The notes under the pieces were generated by a model, which saw only the letters and a list, made by a program, of their open reading frames with translations, did not search any database and was not told the origin of the DNA. Shown piece by piece: positions 57,615 through 64,000 of a stretch of 64,000 nucleotides of DNA. A program made the translations under genes and the position numbers. The number at the start of each line of letters is the position of its first letter. Position 1 is the first letter of the stretch. This DNA is from an uncultured Lachnospiraceae bacterium. Lineage in GTDB: Bacteria > Bacillota > Clostridia > Lachnospirales > Lachnospiraceae. The DNA lies in the NCBI GenBank assembly GCA_910583895.1, contig CAJTYJ010000002.1, forward strand, positions 73,830 through 137,829. The letters run 5' to 3'.

Positions 57615-58736
57615 ATGAAAAAAAGACAGGCAAATTTTGAATTGCTTCGGATCCTGTGTATGTACATGATTGTGGTTGGGCACTGTCTGTTTCATGGCAG
57701 GGTGACGGCAAAATTGGGATATGGGACGACCAATTATTTTCTGTCCTATCTGATTCAGTCTTTCTCAGTGGTTCATGTGAATTGTTTTGTGATGCTTGCA
57801 GGGTATTTTTCCATCGACCGGGAATTCAAGGCACAGAGACTTCTGCGGCTCTGGAGGCAGATCATGTTTTATTCGGTGGTTATTTGCATGGTCTTTGGAC
57901 TGTGGGGCGGTGTGACCGGCAGAGATATCCTGCTGGCTTTGTTTCCCATCTCTGCGCGGAACTACTGGTTTGCCTCGGTCTATATGGCGCTGGTTCTTCT
58001 GATGCCCTTTGCCGGGATGCTGGCAGTCAGGCTGACAAAAAGACAGTATCAGTATCTTTTGATCCTGTTGGGACTTTTTTTCAGCGTAAATCATATGATT
58101 TTCCGGGTGAACACTTATGGAGCCTGTGACGGCAGAGATCTGACCTGGTTTTTGTTCCTGGCGTTTCTTGCAGGGTATATAAAGCTGCATACCCGTCAGG
58201 ATCGGCGATATTTTTGGTATGGCTTTTTGGGATATGTGTTTGCTTCCCTTGGAGTGCTGGCCAGTGTCTACCTCAGTGTGAAACTGCATCAGGAGGAGAT
58301 CGAGTATTTTCTGAACTACAATTCTCCGCTGGCGCTGCTGGCAACGGTCTGCCTGTTTCTCTGTGTTAAGAATATGCCCTGGAAGGAGACCAGGCTGGAC
58401 GGAGTCATCCGGAAAGTTGCAGGAGCGGCTTTTGGCGTTTATTTGATTCATGACCATTATCTGATCCGTTATCCGGTGTGGGATTTGTTCCGGGCCAGTA
58501 AGGTGGCAAGAACCCATTGGGCAGTCATTTATACAGTTGCGATCGGTCTGGTAGTGTATGGGGCGTGTACCTGTCTGGAGCTGGTTCGCCAGAAGCTGTT
58601 CTGGATTGTGGGTAGAGGTTATGAAAAGAGTCTATTATATAAGAAGGAACAGGAAATTCTGGAACGTATGAACCGTCTGTTTACTGGCAATAAGCCTTGT
58701 GCCGGAACCGGAAATCAAAGAGAAGCAGAAGAATAA
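57615..58736 (+). CDS. Acyltransferase 3 family membrane protein
   Basis: The 373-residue protein has about ten helices and the family start NFELLRILCMYMIVVGHCLFHG, where the conserved His lies near residue 22. It also has VNCFVMLAGYFS and a late GVYLIHDHYLIRY segment. OafA/WecH-type enzymes O-acetylate surface polysaccharides or lipids. ATG 57615 has GGGAG nine bases upstream; ATG 57606 is too close to that RBS. It is the second gene of a pair with the GT-C-like protein. Confidence 0.85.
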   Translation: MKKRQANFELLRILCMYMIVVGHCLFHGRVTAKLGYGTTNYFLSYLIQSFSVVHVNCFVMLAGYFSIDREFKAQRLLRLWRQIMFYSVVICMVFGLWGGVTGRDILLALFPISARNYWFASVYMALVLLMPFAGMLAVRLTKRQYQYLLILLGLFFSVNHMIFRVNTYGACDGRDLTWFLFLAFLAGYIKLHTRQDRRYFWYGFLGYVFASLGVLASVYLSVKLHQEEIEYFLNYNSPLALLATVCLFLCVKNMPWKETRLDGVIRKVAGAAFGVYLIHDHYLIRYPVWDLFRASKVARTHWAVIYTVAIGLVVYGACTCLELVRQKLFWIVGRGYEKSLLYKKEQEILERMNRLFTGNKPCAGTGNQREAEE

Positions 58737-58776
58737 CTTCTTAAAAATATAGGATGTGGTATGATCTGACTTGATC

Positions 58777-58813
58777 GTTGCTATGAACGGCCCCTCGGGC
58801 CGTGAATAGTAAC
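58777..58813. repeat. Palindromic element upstream of the octapeptide-repeat gene
   Basis: GTTGCTATGAACGGCCC and GGGCCGTGAATAGTAAC form an almost perfect 17-bp inverted repeat around CTC. The ends GTT..AAC and GTGAA are reminiscent of the other palindromes at 16290 and 29326. There is no T run. Confidence 0.55.
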
Positions 58814-58852
58814 GAAGGCATATGGCCGGATGTCGAAAAATGTAAAAAGAGG

Positions 58853-58882
58853 TTGCAGAGTTTCTGTTGTCAGAGGTATAAT
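58853..58882 (+). promoter_or_regulatory. Promoter of the octapeptide-repeat gene
   Basis: TTGCAG (58853-58858), 18 bp, TATAAT (58877-58882). Confidence 0.65.
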
Positions 58883-58928
58883 GGGATTGCAGGAGGGCAG
58901 CAAAATCTAAAACTGGGAGGGGAAACAT

Positions 58929-59429
58929 ATGCTGGATGAAAAAGATCTGCAGGCGGTCCGGGAGATTGCAGCAGAAGTTACTACCGATGTAGTTGTGAGA
59001 CTGGTGCCTGATATTGTCGCAAAGGTTACGACAAAAATTATTGATGAACGGGTACCAAAGATCATTGACGAGAGAGTACCAAAGATTATTGACGAGAGAG
59101 TGCCAAAGATCATTGACGAGAGAGTACCAAAGATCATTGATGAGAGAGTACCAAAGATCATTAACAAACAAGTGCCCAGAATCATTGACCGGCGTGTGCC
59201 GGGCATGATCAGAAAGGCAATTCATGATTCTGAGGTCATGCTTCTGGATGAGATGGAGCGTTTTGACCGGAAGAATGAAAAGAAGTTCGCAGAGATTCAG
59301 AAGGATCAAAGGGAACTGAAAGAACTTTACCGAATGATTAAGAACGAGCAGGAAACCATCACCATGATGCTGAAACAGTTGCAGGATCATGAGGTACGGA
59401 TTACCAGGTTGGAGACACAGACCGCATAA
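58929..59429 (+). CDS. Octapeptide-repeat coiled-coil protein
   Basis: The 166-residue protein has an acidic start, seven tandem copies of an octapeptide with consensus KIIDERVP (residues 36-91), and a C-terminal charged helical region (about 100-160; MERFDRKNEKKFAEIQKDQRELKEL) likely to form a coiled coil. No membrane segment or signal is present. Short intracellular proteins with this layout (repeat plus coiled coil) occur in Lachnospiraceae, but I know no function. The 24-bp DNA repeat is nearly perfect in its middle copies, so length may vary between strains. RBS GGGAGG and a promoter precede it. Confidence 0.75.
   Translation: MLDEKDLQAVREIAAEVTTDVVVRLVPDIVAKVTTKIIDERVPKIIDERVPKIIDERVPKIIDERVPKIIDERVPKIINKQVPRIIDRRVPGMIRKAIHDSEVMLLDEMERFDRKNEKKFAEIQKDQRELKELYRMIKNEQETITMMLKQLQDHEVRITRLETQTA
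59034..59201 (+). repeat. 24-bp in-frame minisatellite (seven units)
   Basis: Seven 24-bp units encode the octapeptides; units 2-5 differ by only a few bases, while the last two have drifted (KIINKQVP, RIIDRRVP). Slippage would add or remove whole octapeptides without a frameshift. Confidence 0.85.
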
Positions 59430-59463
59430 AATAGTTTAAAATACAAAAGATAAAAACTCCTGC

Positions 59464-59492
59464 TTGACAATTTCCAGTGTTTTTGATATGAT
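59464..59492 (+). promoter_or_regulatory. Promoter of the leuA T-box leader
   Basis: TTGACA (59464-59469), 17 bp, TATGAT (59487-59492). Confidence 0.8.
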
Positions 59493-59514
59493 ACATTCCA
59501 GTGAAATAAGTAAA

Positions 59515-59810
59515 TGCGTAGATGAGGAATAGTACATACGGACTGGATTTCAGAGAGCTGACGGTTGGTGCGAGGCAGTGGAAGGGACGTTTGGAACTCG
59601 CCTCGGAGCGGCTGTCCAAAATCTTTTGTGGATGTCCATGGAAGAGAGTAGATACAGACGGGACCCTGCCGTTACAAAGGGAAGGATATAAGAGCTTGCA
59701 TCCGTATCCGATAAGTGTGTGAATCATTCATGAAATCAGAGTGGTACCGCGTAGGACAGTTTGTCTTTCGTCTCTGGGTTATCATAACCGGGGATGGAGG
59801 GCTTTTTTTA
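59515..59810 (+). ncRNA. T-box riboswitch, leucine specifier
   Basis: The leader carries the T-box AGAGTGGTACCGCG (59738-59751), which pairs with the free tRNA CCA end region. An AGTA bulge motif lies near 59531 and a conserved AGAGAGC..GACGG..GGTG stem I region near 59551-59575. The specifier loop GGAACTCGCC has CTC (59597-59599), a leucine codon. A terminator stem follows (about 59777-59799) with a T run at 59803-59809. Uncharged tRNA-Leu should favour antitermination and expression of leuA downstream. Confidence 0.88.
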
Positions 59811-59936
59811 TTCCCGCGGGCAACGAGCCAAGTGGCCGCTTGCAGACATTTGGCGACTGCCGCGAGGGTCAAATACCCCGCTGCTCTGCAGCACTGCAAG
59901 TTTGATACCCCGTTGCTTGCAGCGGGGTCTTTGATT
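59807..59936. repeat. 130-bp dispersed repeat with terminator-like end, copy 2
   Basis: Same length and orientation as 44796-44925. Its first bases are the T run of the T-box terminator, so the element abuts or co-opts that terminator. Its own CCCCGTTGC/GCAGCGGGG hairpin plus TCTTTG may be a second stop before leuA. The rest of the gap to leuA (59937-60071) holds a long-range GAAGTGAA/TTCACTTC pairing and nothing coding. Confidence 0.8.
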
Positions 59937-60071
59937 TCCGGAAGTGAAGAACCGGGGCTTTGCGCGGCGTGTTTATTTCGCAAGTGTTGTGAGGGCCAGA
60001 TGCCCTGCATCCTCTGCGGATTTCACTTCTGCAGAAAATCTGCATAATAAAAAGACAGGAGAATAGACAGG

Positions 60072-61727
60072 ATGAATTACAAAAAGTATACCAGACAGTA
60101 TTTTATGCCTCCAAAAACCTGTATGGAGTGGGCGAAAAAAGAGTATGTGGACCAGGCACCAGTATGGTGCAGCGTGGACCTTCGGGACGGGAATCAGGCC
60201 CTTGTGGTTCCCATGACCCTGCAACAGAAGTTGGATTTCTTCGGACTTCTTGTCAAAATTGGTTTTAAGGAAATAGAGGTAGGGTTCCCGGCGGCCTCCG
60301 AGACGGAATATGAATTTCTCAGAGCTTTGATTGAGCAGAATCTGATTCCGGATGATGTGACGGTACAGGTACTGACCCAGGCAAGGGAACATATTATCCG
60401 TAAGACGTTTGAGGCTTTAAAAGGTGCGAAAAATGCCATTGTGCATGTCTACAATTCCACGTCCCTGGCACAAAGAGAGCAGGTCTTTCATAAAACGAAG
60501 GAAGAGATTCTGCAAATTGCCGTCGAAGGGGCAAAACTTTTGAAGGAACTGACCGAAGAAGAGGGAGCCGATTATCGCTTTGAGTACAGTCCGGAGAGCT
60601 TCACCGGAACGGAGCCCGAATATGCCCTTGAGGTGTGCAATGCCGTTTTGGATGTGTGGCAGCCGACAAAAGAAAAAAAAGCCATCATTAACCTTCCGGT
60701 AACGGTACAGCTTTCCATGCCTCATGTCTATGCACAGCAGATTGAGTATATGAGCAAGCATTTAAAATACAGAGATCATGTGCTTTTGTCTCTTCATCCG
60801 CACAATGACCGGGGATGCGGAGTTGCCGATACGGAGATGGGACTTCTTGCGGGAGCTGACCGGGTGGAAGGAACACTTTTTGGCAATGGAGAGCGTACCG
60901 GCAACGTGGATCTGGTCACAGTAGCCATGAATATGTATGCGCAGGGTGTCGATTCAAAGCTGGATTTTGCGAATATGAATGAGATCTGTGAAGGTTATGA
61001 ACAGTACACGGGTATGAAGGTCAACGAGCGCAATCCTTACAGCGGTGCTCTTGTATTTGCGGCTTTCTCCGGATCTCATCAGGATGCCATTGCCAAAGGC
61101 ATGAAATGGATCGACGAAAAATCGCCGGATCACTGGACCGTGCCTTATCTTCCCATCGATCCGCAGGATGTGGGAAGAAGCTATGATGCAGACGTGATTC
61201 GGATCAACAGTCAGTCCGGCAAAGGCGGAGTTGGCTATATCCTGGAACGCAATTACGGAATCGTTCTGCCTCCGAAGATGCGGGAGGCCATGGGGTATGC
61301 GGCCAAAGCAGTGTCCGATGCGCAGAACAAGGAGCTGCAGCCCACAGAGATCTATCAGGTGTTCGAGGCAAAATTTGTCGGAATCAAGACCCCTTATCAG
61401 ATTCTGGAAGTACATTTCAAACAGGTAAATGGTATTACGACAGAGATCACTACTTATTATGAAGGGGAGAAGCGGGTGACGACCGCTTCTGGTAATGGTC
61501 GTCTGAATGCGGTGAGCAATGCACTGAAAAAAGCTTATGGATTCAACTACAAACTGGTCACCTACCAGGAGCATGCATTGACAGTCAGCTCCAGTTCCAG
61601 TGCCATCGCCTATGTGGGAATTCAGACTCCGGACGGCAAAATTCACTGGGGAGCAGCCATTGATCCGGATATCATCCATGCTTCCATTGATGCACTGCTG
61701 ACAGCAATTAACCATTCGGTACAATAA
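60072..61727 (+). CDS. leuA: 2-Isopropylmalate synthase (LeuA2 type)
   Basis: The 551-residue enzyme condenses acetyl-CoA and 2-ketoisovalerate, the first step of leucine synthesis. It has the HMGL-like barrel with WCSVDLRDGNQAL (metal Asp), the LHPHNDRGCGVADTEMGLLAGADRVEGTLFGNGERTGNVDL signature region (about 239-279), and a C-terminal LeuA regulatory dimer domain. The form with the N-terminal KYTRQYFMPPKTCMEWAKKEY extension is the longer LeuA2/actinobacterial-like group. It is preceded by a leucine T-box and followed by a terminator. Confidence 0.95.
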   Translation: MNYKKYTRQYFMPPKTCMEWAKKEYVDQAPVWCSVDLRDGNQALVVPMTLQQKLDFFGLLVKIGFKEIEVGFPAASETEYEFLRALIEQNLIPDDVTVQVLTQAREHIIRKTFEALKGAKNAIVHVYNSTSLAQREQVFHKTKEEILQIAVEGAKLLKELTEEEGADYRFEYSPESFTGTEPEYALEVCNAVLDVWQPTKEKKAIINLPVTVQLSMPHVYAQQIEYMSKHLKYRDHVLLSLHPHNDRGCGVADTEMGLLAGADRVEGTLFGNGERTGNVDLVTVAMNMYAQGVDSKLDFANMNEICEGYEQYTGMKVNERNPYSGALVFAAFSGSHQDAIAKGMKWIDEKSPDHWTVPYLPIDPQDVGRSYDADVIRINSQSGKGGVGYILERNYGIVLPPKMREAMGYAAKAVSDAQNKELQPTEIYQVFEAKFVGIKTPYQILEVHFKQVNGITTEITTYYEGEKRVTTASGNGRLNAVSNALKKAYGFNYKLVTYQEHALTVSSSSSAIAYVGIQTPDGKIHWGAAIDPDIIHASIDALLTAINHSVQ

Positions 61728-61747
61728 GTTAGTTACAAAAAACGGGG

Positions 61748-61787
61748 ACGTTTTTCACATTTTTTTGTGAAAAGCGTTCTTTTTTTT
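61748..61787 (+). terminator. Terminator after leuA
   Basis: ACGTTTTTCAC pairs with GTGAAAAGCGT, followed by eight or more T. Confidence 0.85.
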
Positions 61788-61849
61788 GAATTCTGTCATA
61801 AAAATGAAAAAAATCGTTCATAATAGTTAACAAAATCGTAATATTTATA

Positions 61850-61879
61850 TTGACATTTAGATTTGTCCCAGGCTATAAT
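61850..61879 (+). promoter_or_regulatory. Promoter of the SleB-type hydrolase gene
   Basis: TTGACA (61850-61855), 18 bp, TATAAT (61874-61879), giving a leader of about 100 nt. Confidence 0.75.
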
Positions 61880-61983
61880 GCCAACTTGTAGCAGACAGAG
61901 AAAAACGAAAGGATGCCTTGTCTGCTCCCTGCGGCAGCTTGCAGTTTTGCCGAAGGAAAATGAAACAGAAAAGGAGAGTATGT

Positions 61984-62775
61984 ATGCGTAGATGCTATCG
62001 AGGTGCTGCGCTTGCCCTTGGGGGAGTCCTCATGACAAGCATGACATCTCTGAATTCCTGCAGTTTAGGGTCTTTGACCGTATATGCTGCAGAGGATGCG
62101 CTGACAGAAGAGCTTAAAACAGCTTTTCAGGAGGACGTCCTGACAGGGGAAGAAAACGTCGAAACAGATATACCTGCAGAGGAACATGAGCATTATTTAA
62201 CAGAAGAAGGATCGGAAAACCTGATGTCAGATGATATGGGCGAAGAAGAAACAGAAATACAGGAAACGAAGACTTCTGCGGGAGAGGAAACGGTGACGGA
62301 AGATTCATCTTTGGCAGAAGAAAAAGAGATGCCGGAAGAACCAGAGGAACTGGTGCAGACGGCGGCAGAGCCGGCCATGGTGACCGGGAGCAGTATTTGC
62401 CTGGAAGAATCGGAGTATCAGGTACTCCTCAAAATAGTAGAAGCAGAAGCCGGCGGAGAAGATTTGGCTGGCAGGATGCTGGTGGCCAATGTGGTCATCA
62501 ACCGTGTGAAAAATGAAAGTTTTCCCAATACAGTCACGGAAGTCGTCTATCAAAGAGAAGGAGGCAGAGCCCAGTTTTCGCCCATCTCTGATGGAAGAAT
62601 CAACAGTGTCAGCGTCTCTCAGGAGACTGTGGACGCGGTGCAAAGAGCCATGAACGGAGAAGACATTTCTGCAGGGGCCCTTTACTTCCGGTCTGTATAC
62701 AGCAAGAGCAGCTGGTTCGACAGTTCCTTAAACCGGGTTTTAGAACATGGAAATCATATTTTTTATGCAATGTGA
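61984..62775 (+). CDS. Secreted SleB-type cell wall hydrolase
   Basis: The 263-residue protein has a signal peptide (about 1-37; RGAALALGGVLMTSMTSLNSC..TVYA-AE). A long acidic linker of about 100 residues rich in Glu and Thr follows, then a C-terminal Hydrolase_2 (SleB/CwlJ) domain (about 150-263). Landmarks are the Glu in IVEAEAGGEDLAGRMLVANVVINRVKN, the AQFSPISDG segment and ALYFRS..WFDSSLNRVLEHGNHIFY. SleB is a lytic transglycosylase of spore cortex; vegetative relatives also exist. ATG 61984 has AAGGAG seven bases upstream. A terminator follows the stop. Confidence 0.88.
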   Translation: MRRCYRGAALALGGVLMTSMTSLNSCSLGSLTVYAAEDALTEELKTAFQEDVLTGEENVETDIPAEEHEHYLTEEGSENLMSDDMGEEETEIQETKTSAGEETVTEDSSLAEEKEMPEEPEELVQTAAEPAMVTGSSICLEESEYQVLLKIVEAEAGGEDLAGRMLVANVVINRVKNESFPNTVTEVVYQREGGRAQFSPISDGRINSVSVSQETVDAVQRAMNGEDISAGALYFRSVYSKSSWFDSSLNRVLEHGNHIFYAM

Positions 62776-62776
62776 G

Positions 62777-62807
62777 GAAAGAGGCAGGAAGCCTCTTTCT
62801 TTTTTTG
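62777..62807 (+). terminator. Terminator after the SleB-type gene
   Basis: GAAAGAGGC pairs with GCCTCTTTC, followed by seven T. Confidence 0.85.
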
Positions 62808-62940
62808 GATACCTGTGATACAATGTGCGCTAGAGTGTGTTTGAAAATTTTTGCCGGCTGTACATCACGGTTTGTGGGAATGAATTCTTGCACATGTCTA
62901 AGGGCAAGGGCCTGGAATAACGAAAGCAGAGGAATGAGAT

Positions 62941-64000
62941 ATGATGCAAATACAATATAAGAGCACAAGAGGCGGGCAGTCAGGGGTGACTGCATCCAGG
63001 GCAATTCTTCAGGGACTGGCAAAAGACGGAGGGCTGTTTGTTCCAGAACAGATTCCGGTGCTGACGGTTTCTTTCAGGGAGTTGTCCCGGATGTCTTACC
63101 AGGAAACTGCTTATGAAGTGATGAAGCTTTTTCTGACGGATTTTACGGAAGAAGAACTGAGACACTGCATCAGCAGTGCTTACGACAAGAAATTTGATAC
63201 AGAGGTCATCGCACCACTGGCAAAGGCAAGCGGAGCTTATTATCTGGAATTGTTCCACGGAGCAACCATCGCATTTAAAGATATGGCCCTTTCGATTCTG
63301 CCCCATCTGATGACCACAGCGGCGAAAAAGAATCAGATTGAGGAGGAGATCGTGATTCTGACAGCCACATCCGGAGACACGGGAAAGGCGGCTATGGCAG
63401 GATTTGCAGATGTGCCGGGAACAAGGATCGTGGTCTTTTATCCCAAGGACGGAGTCAGTCCGGTCCAGGAAAAACAGATGGTCACTCAGAAAGGAAACAA
63501 TACATGTGTCGTTGGTATCCGGGGAAATTTTGATGATGCCCAGAGTGGGGTCAAAGCTATTTTCGGCGATCAGGAGCTGGCACAGAAGCTTCAGAAGGCC
63601 GGTTTCCGGTTTTCCAGTGCCAATTCCATCAATATCGGCCGTCTGGTGCCCCAGATCGTATACTATGTCTATGCGTACGCAAAGCTGCAGGAAAGCGAAG
63701 AACTGTCAGAAGGCGAGAAGATAAATGTTGTTGTGCCCACGGGCAATTTTGGCAATATTTTGGCTGCCTACTATGCAAAACAGATCGGGGTACCCATCGA
63801 AAAGCTGATCTGTGCTTCCAACGAGAATCGGGTGTTGTATGACTTCTTCCGAACCGGGGAATATGACAGAAACCGTCCTTTTATTCTGACGACTTCTCCG
63901 TCTATGGATATTCTGATTTCCAGCAATCTGGAGCGCCTTTTGTATCTGATCGCAGACGGAGATGCCAGGAAAGATGCGGAACTGATGGATGCTCTGGCGT
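62941..64000 (+). CDS. thrC: Threonine synthase, 3' end outside the window
   Basis: About 353 residues of a PLP-dependent enzyme that converts O-phosphohomoserine to threonine are visible; the frame is open to the right edge. Landmarks are the start YKSTRGG, the LFHGATIAFKDMALSILPHL segment with the PLP-binding Lys in FKD, ILTATSGDTGKAAMAGF, and VVVPTGNFGNILAAYYAKQIG with the PLP phosphate loop. It is the TS-1-type long form. ATG 62941 has AGAGG eight bases upstream. A possible extended -10 TGATACAAT lies just after the previous terminator (near 62816). Confidence 0.95.
   Translation, partial: MMQIQYKSTRGGQSGVTASRAILQGLAKDGGLFVPEQIPVLTVSFRELSRMSYQETAYEVMKLFLTDFTEEELRHCISSAYDKKFDTEVIAPLAKASGAYYLELFHGATIAFKDMALSILPHLMTTAAKKNQIEEEIVILTATSGDTGKAAMAGFADVPGTRIVVFYPKDGVSPVQEKQMVTQKGNNTCVVGIRGNFDDAQSGVKAIFGDQELAQKLQKAGFRFSSANSINIGRLVPQIVYYVYAYAKLQESEELSEGEKINVVVPTGNFGNILAAYYAKQIGVPIEKLICASNENRVLYDFFRTGEYDRNRPFILTTSPSMDILISSNLERLLYLIADGDARKDAELMDALA

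Noticed and set aside
59014..59208. Alternative-frame and antisense open frames across the octapeptide repeat
   Set aside because: A 24-bp repeat keeps all frames open automatically; only the 58929 frame has an RBS, a promoter and non-repeat coding flanks.
1..64000. tRNA, rRNA, insertion sequences, prophage or integrase genes
   Set aside because: Looked for in intergenic gaps and among translations; none was recognised.

Overview
This 64 kb window is a chromosomal segment of a Gram-positive anaerobe. It is most likely a gut Lachnospiraceae (Clostridia; Blautia/Dorea/Ruminococcus-like, genus not resolvable by eye). Reasons: moderate GC content, near-consensus sigma-A promoters and AGGAGG ribosome binding sites, meso-diaminopimelate dehydrogenase, asparagine synthetase A, a flavodiiron protein with rubredoxin, ECF and T-box systems, and typical Firmicutes gene orders (ylxM-ffh-rpsP-khpA-rimM-trmD-rplS; DUF512-der-plsY-gpsA). 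No rRNA, tRNA, CRISPR array, transposase or prophage gene was recognised. About 66 protein genes cover most of the window; the last one (thrC) runs off the right edge.

Layout. 0.2-5.7 kb: a stand-alone glucitol-type PTS IIA gene with an HPr-like gene, a MATE exporter, a membrane protein, cupin and SseB-like genes, and an sdpR-sdpI pair. 6-15.5 kb: ECF S component plus NylC/DmpA-type peptidase, an ABC importer without a binding protein, an ABC exporter, a PfkB kinase fused in frame to a small helical protein, greA, asnA, a nitrilase-family amidase and relQ. 16-25 kb: a rubredoxin / Crp-Fnr / flavodiiron operon, DUF362, hflX, map, fliB-like and ddh. 25-33 kb: a DUF885 lipoprotein, a secreted thioredoxin-CAP-FN3 protein, the udp-cdd-deoB nucleoside salvage operon and an HExxH protein. 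33-36.5 kb: a two-gene MBOAT/SGNH acyl-transfer module with an ILEI-type domain. 36.6-45 kb: SRP/ribosome/tRNA-modification housekeeping block, then a catalytically dead signal peptidase paralogue, rbgA, active lepB, rnhB, yraN and pgeF. 45-53.7 kb: nagBA, an unusual PRPP synthetase, DUF512-der-plsY-gpsA and a homocysteine methyltransferase. 53.8-64 kb: ilvN-ilvC, a GT-C-like membrane protein with an acyltransferase, an octapeptide-repeat coiled-coil protein, a leucine T-box with leuA, a SleB-type hydrolase and thrC.

The most unusual feature is a set of non-coding hairpin repeats. At three separate loci (1-184, 12688-12897, 22416-22732) tandem units of 82-105 bp, unrelated in the body of the sequence but each foldable into one long nested hairpin, end in the same tail GCGGAAC(TTTAAT). 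That tail lies 4-6 nt before the Shine-Dalgarno of the next gene. Conserved architecture and tail with divergent but self-complementary stems suggest a 5'-UTR RNA element family. Two other repeat families (a ~143 bp three-hairpin element and a 130 bp terminator-bearing element) occur in two near-identical copies each. Coordinates and motifs were read by eye; family names rest on recognition of motifs and could not be checked by database search.
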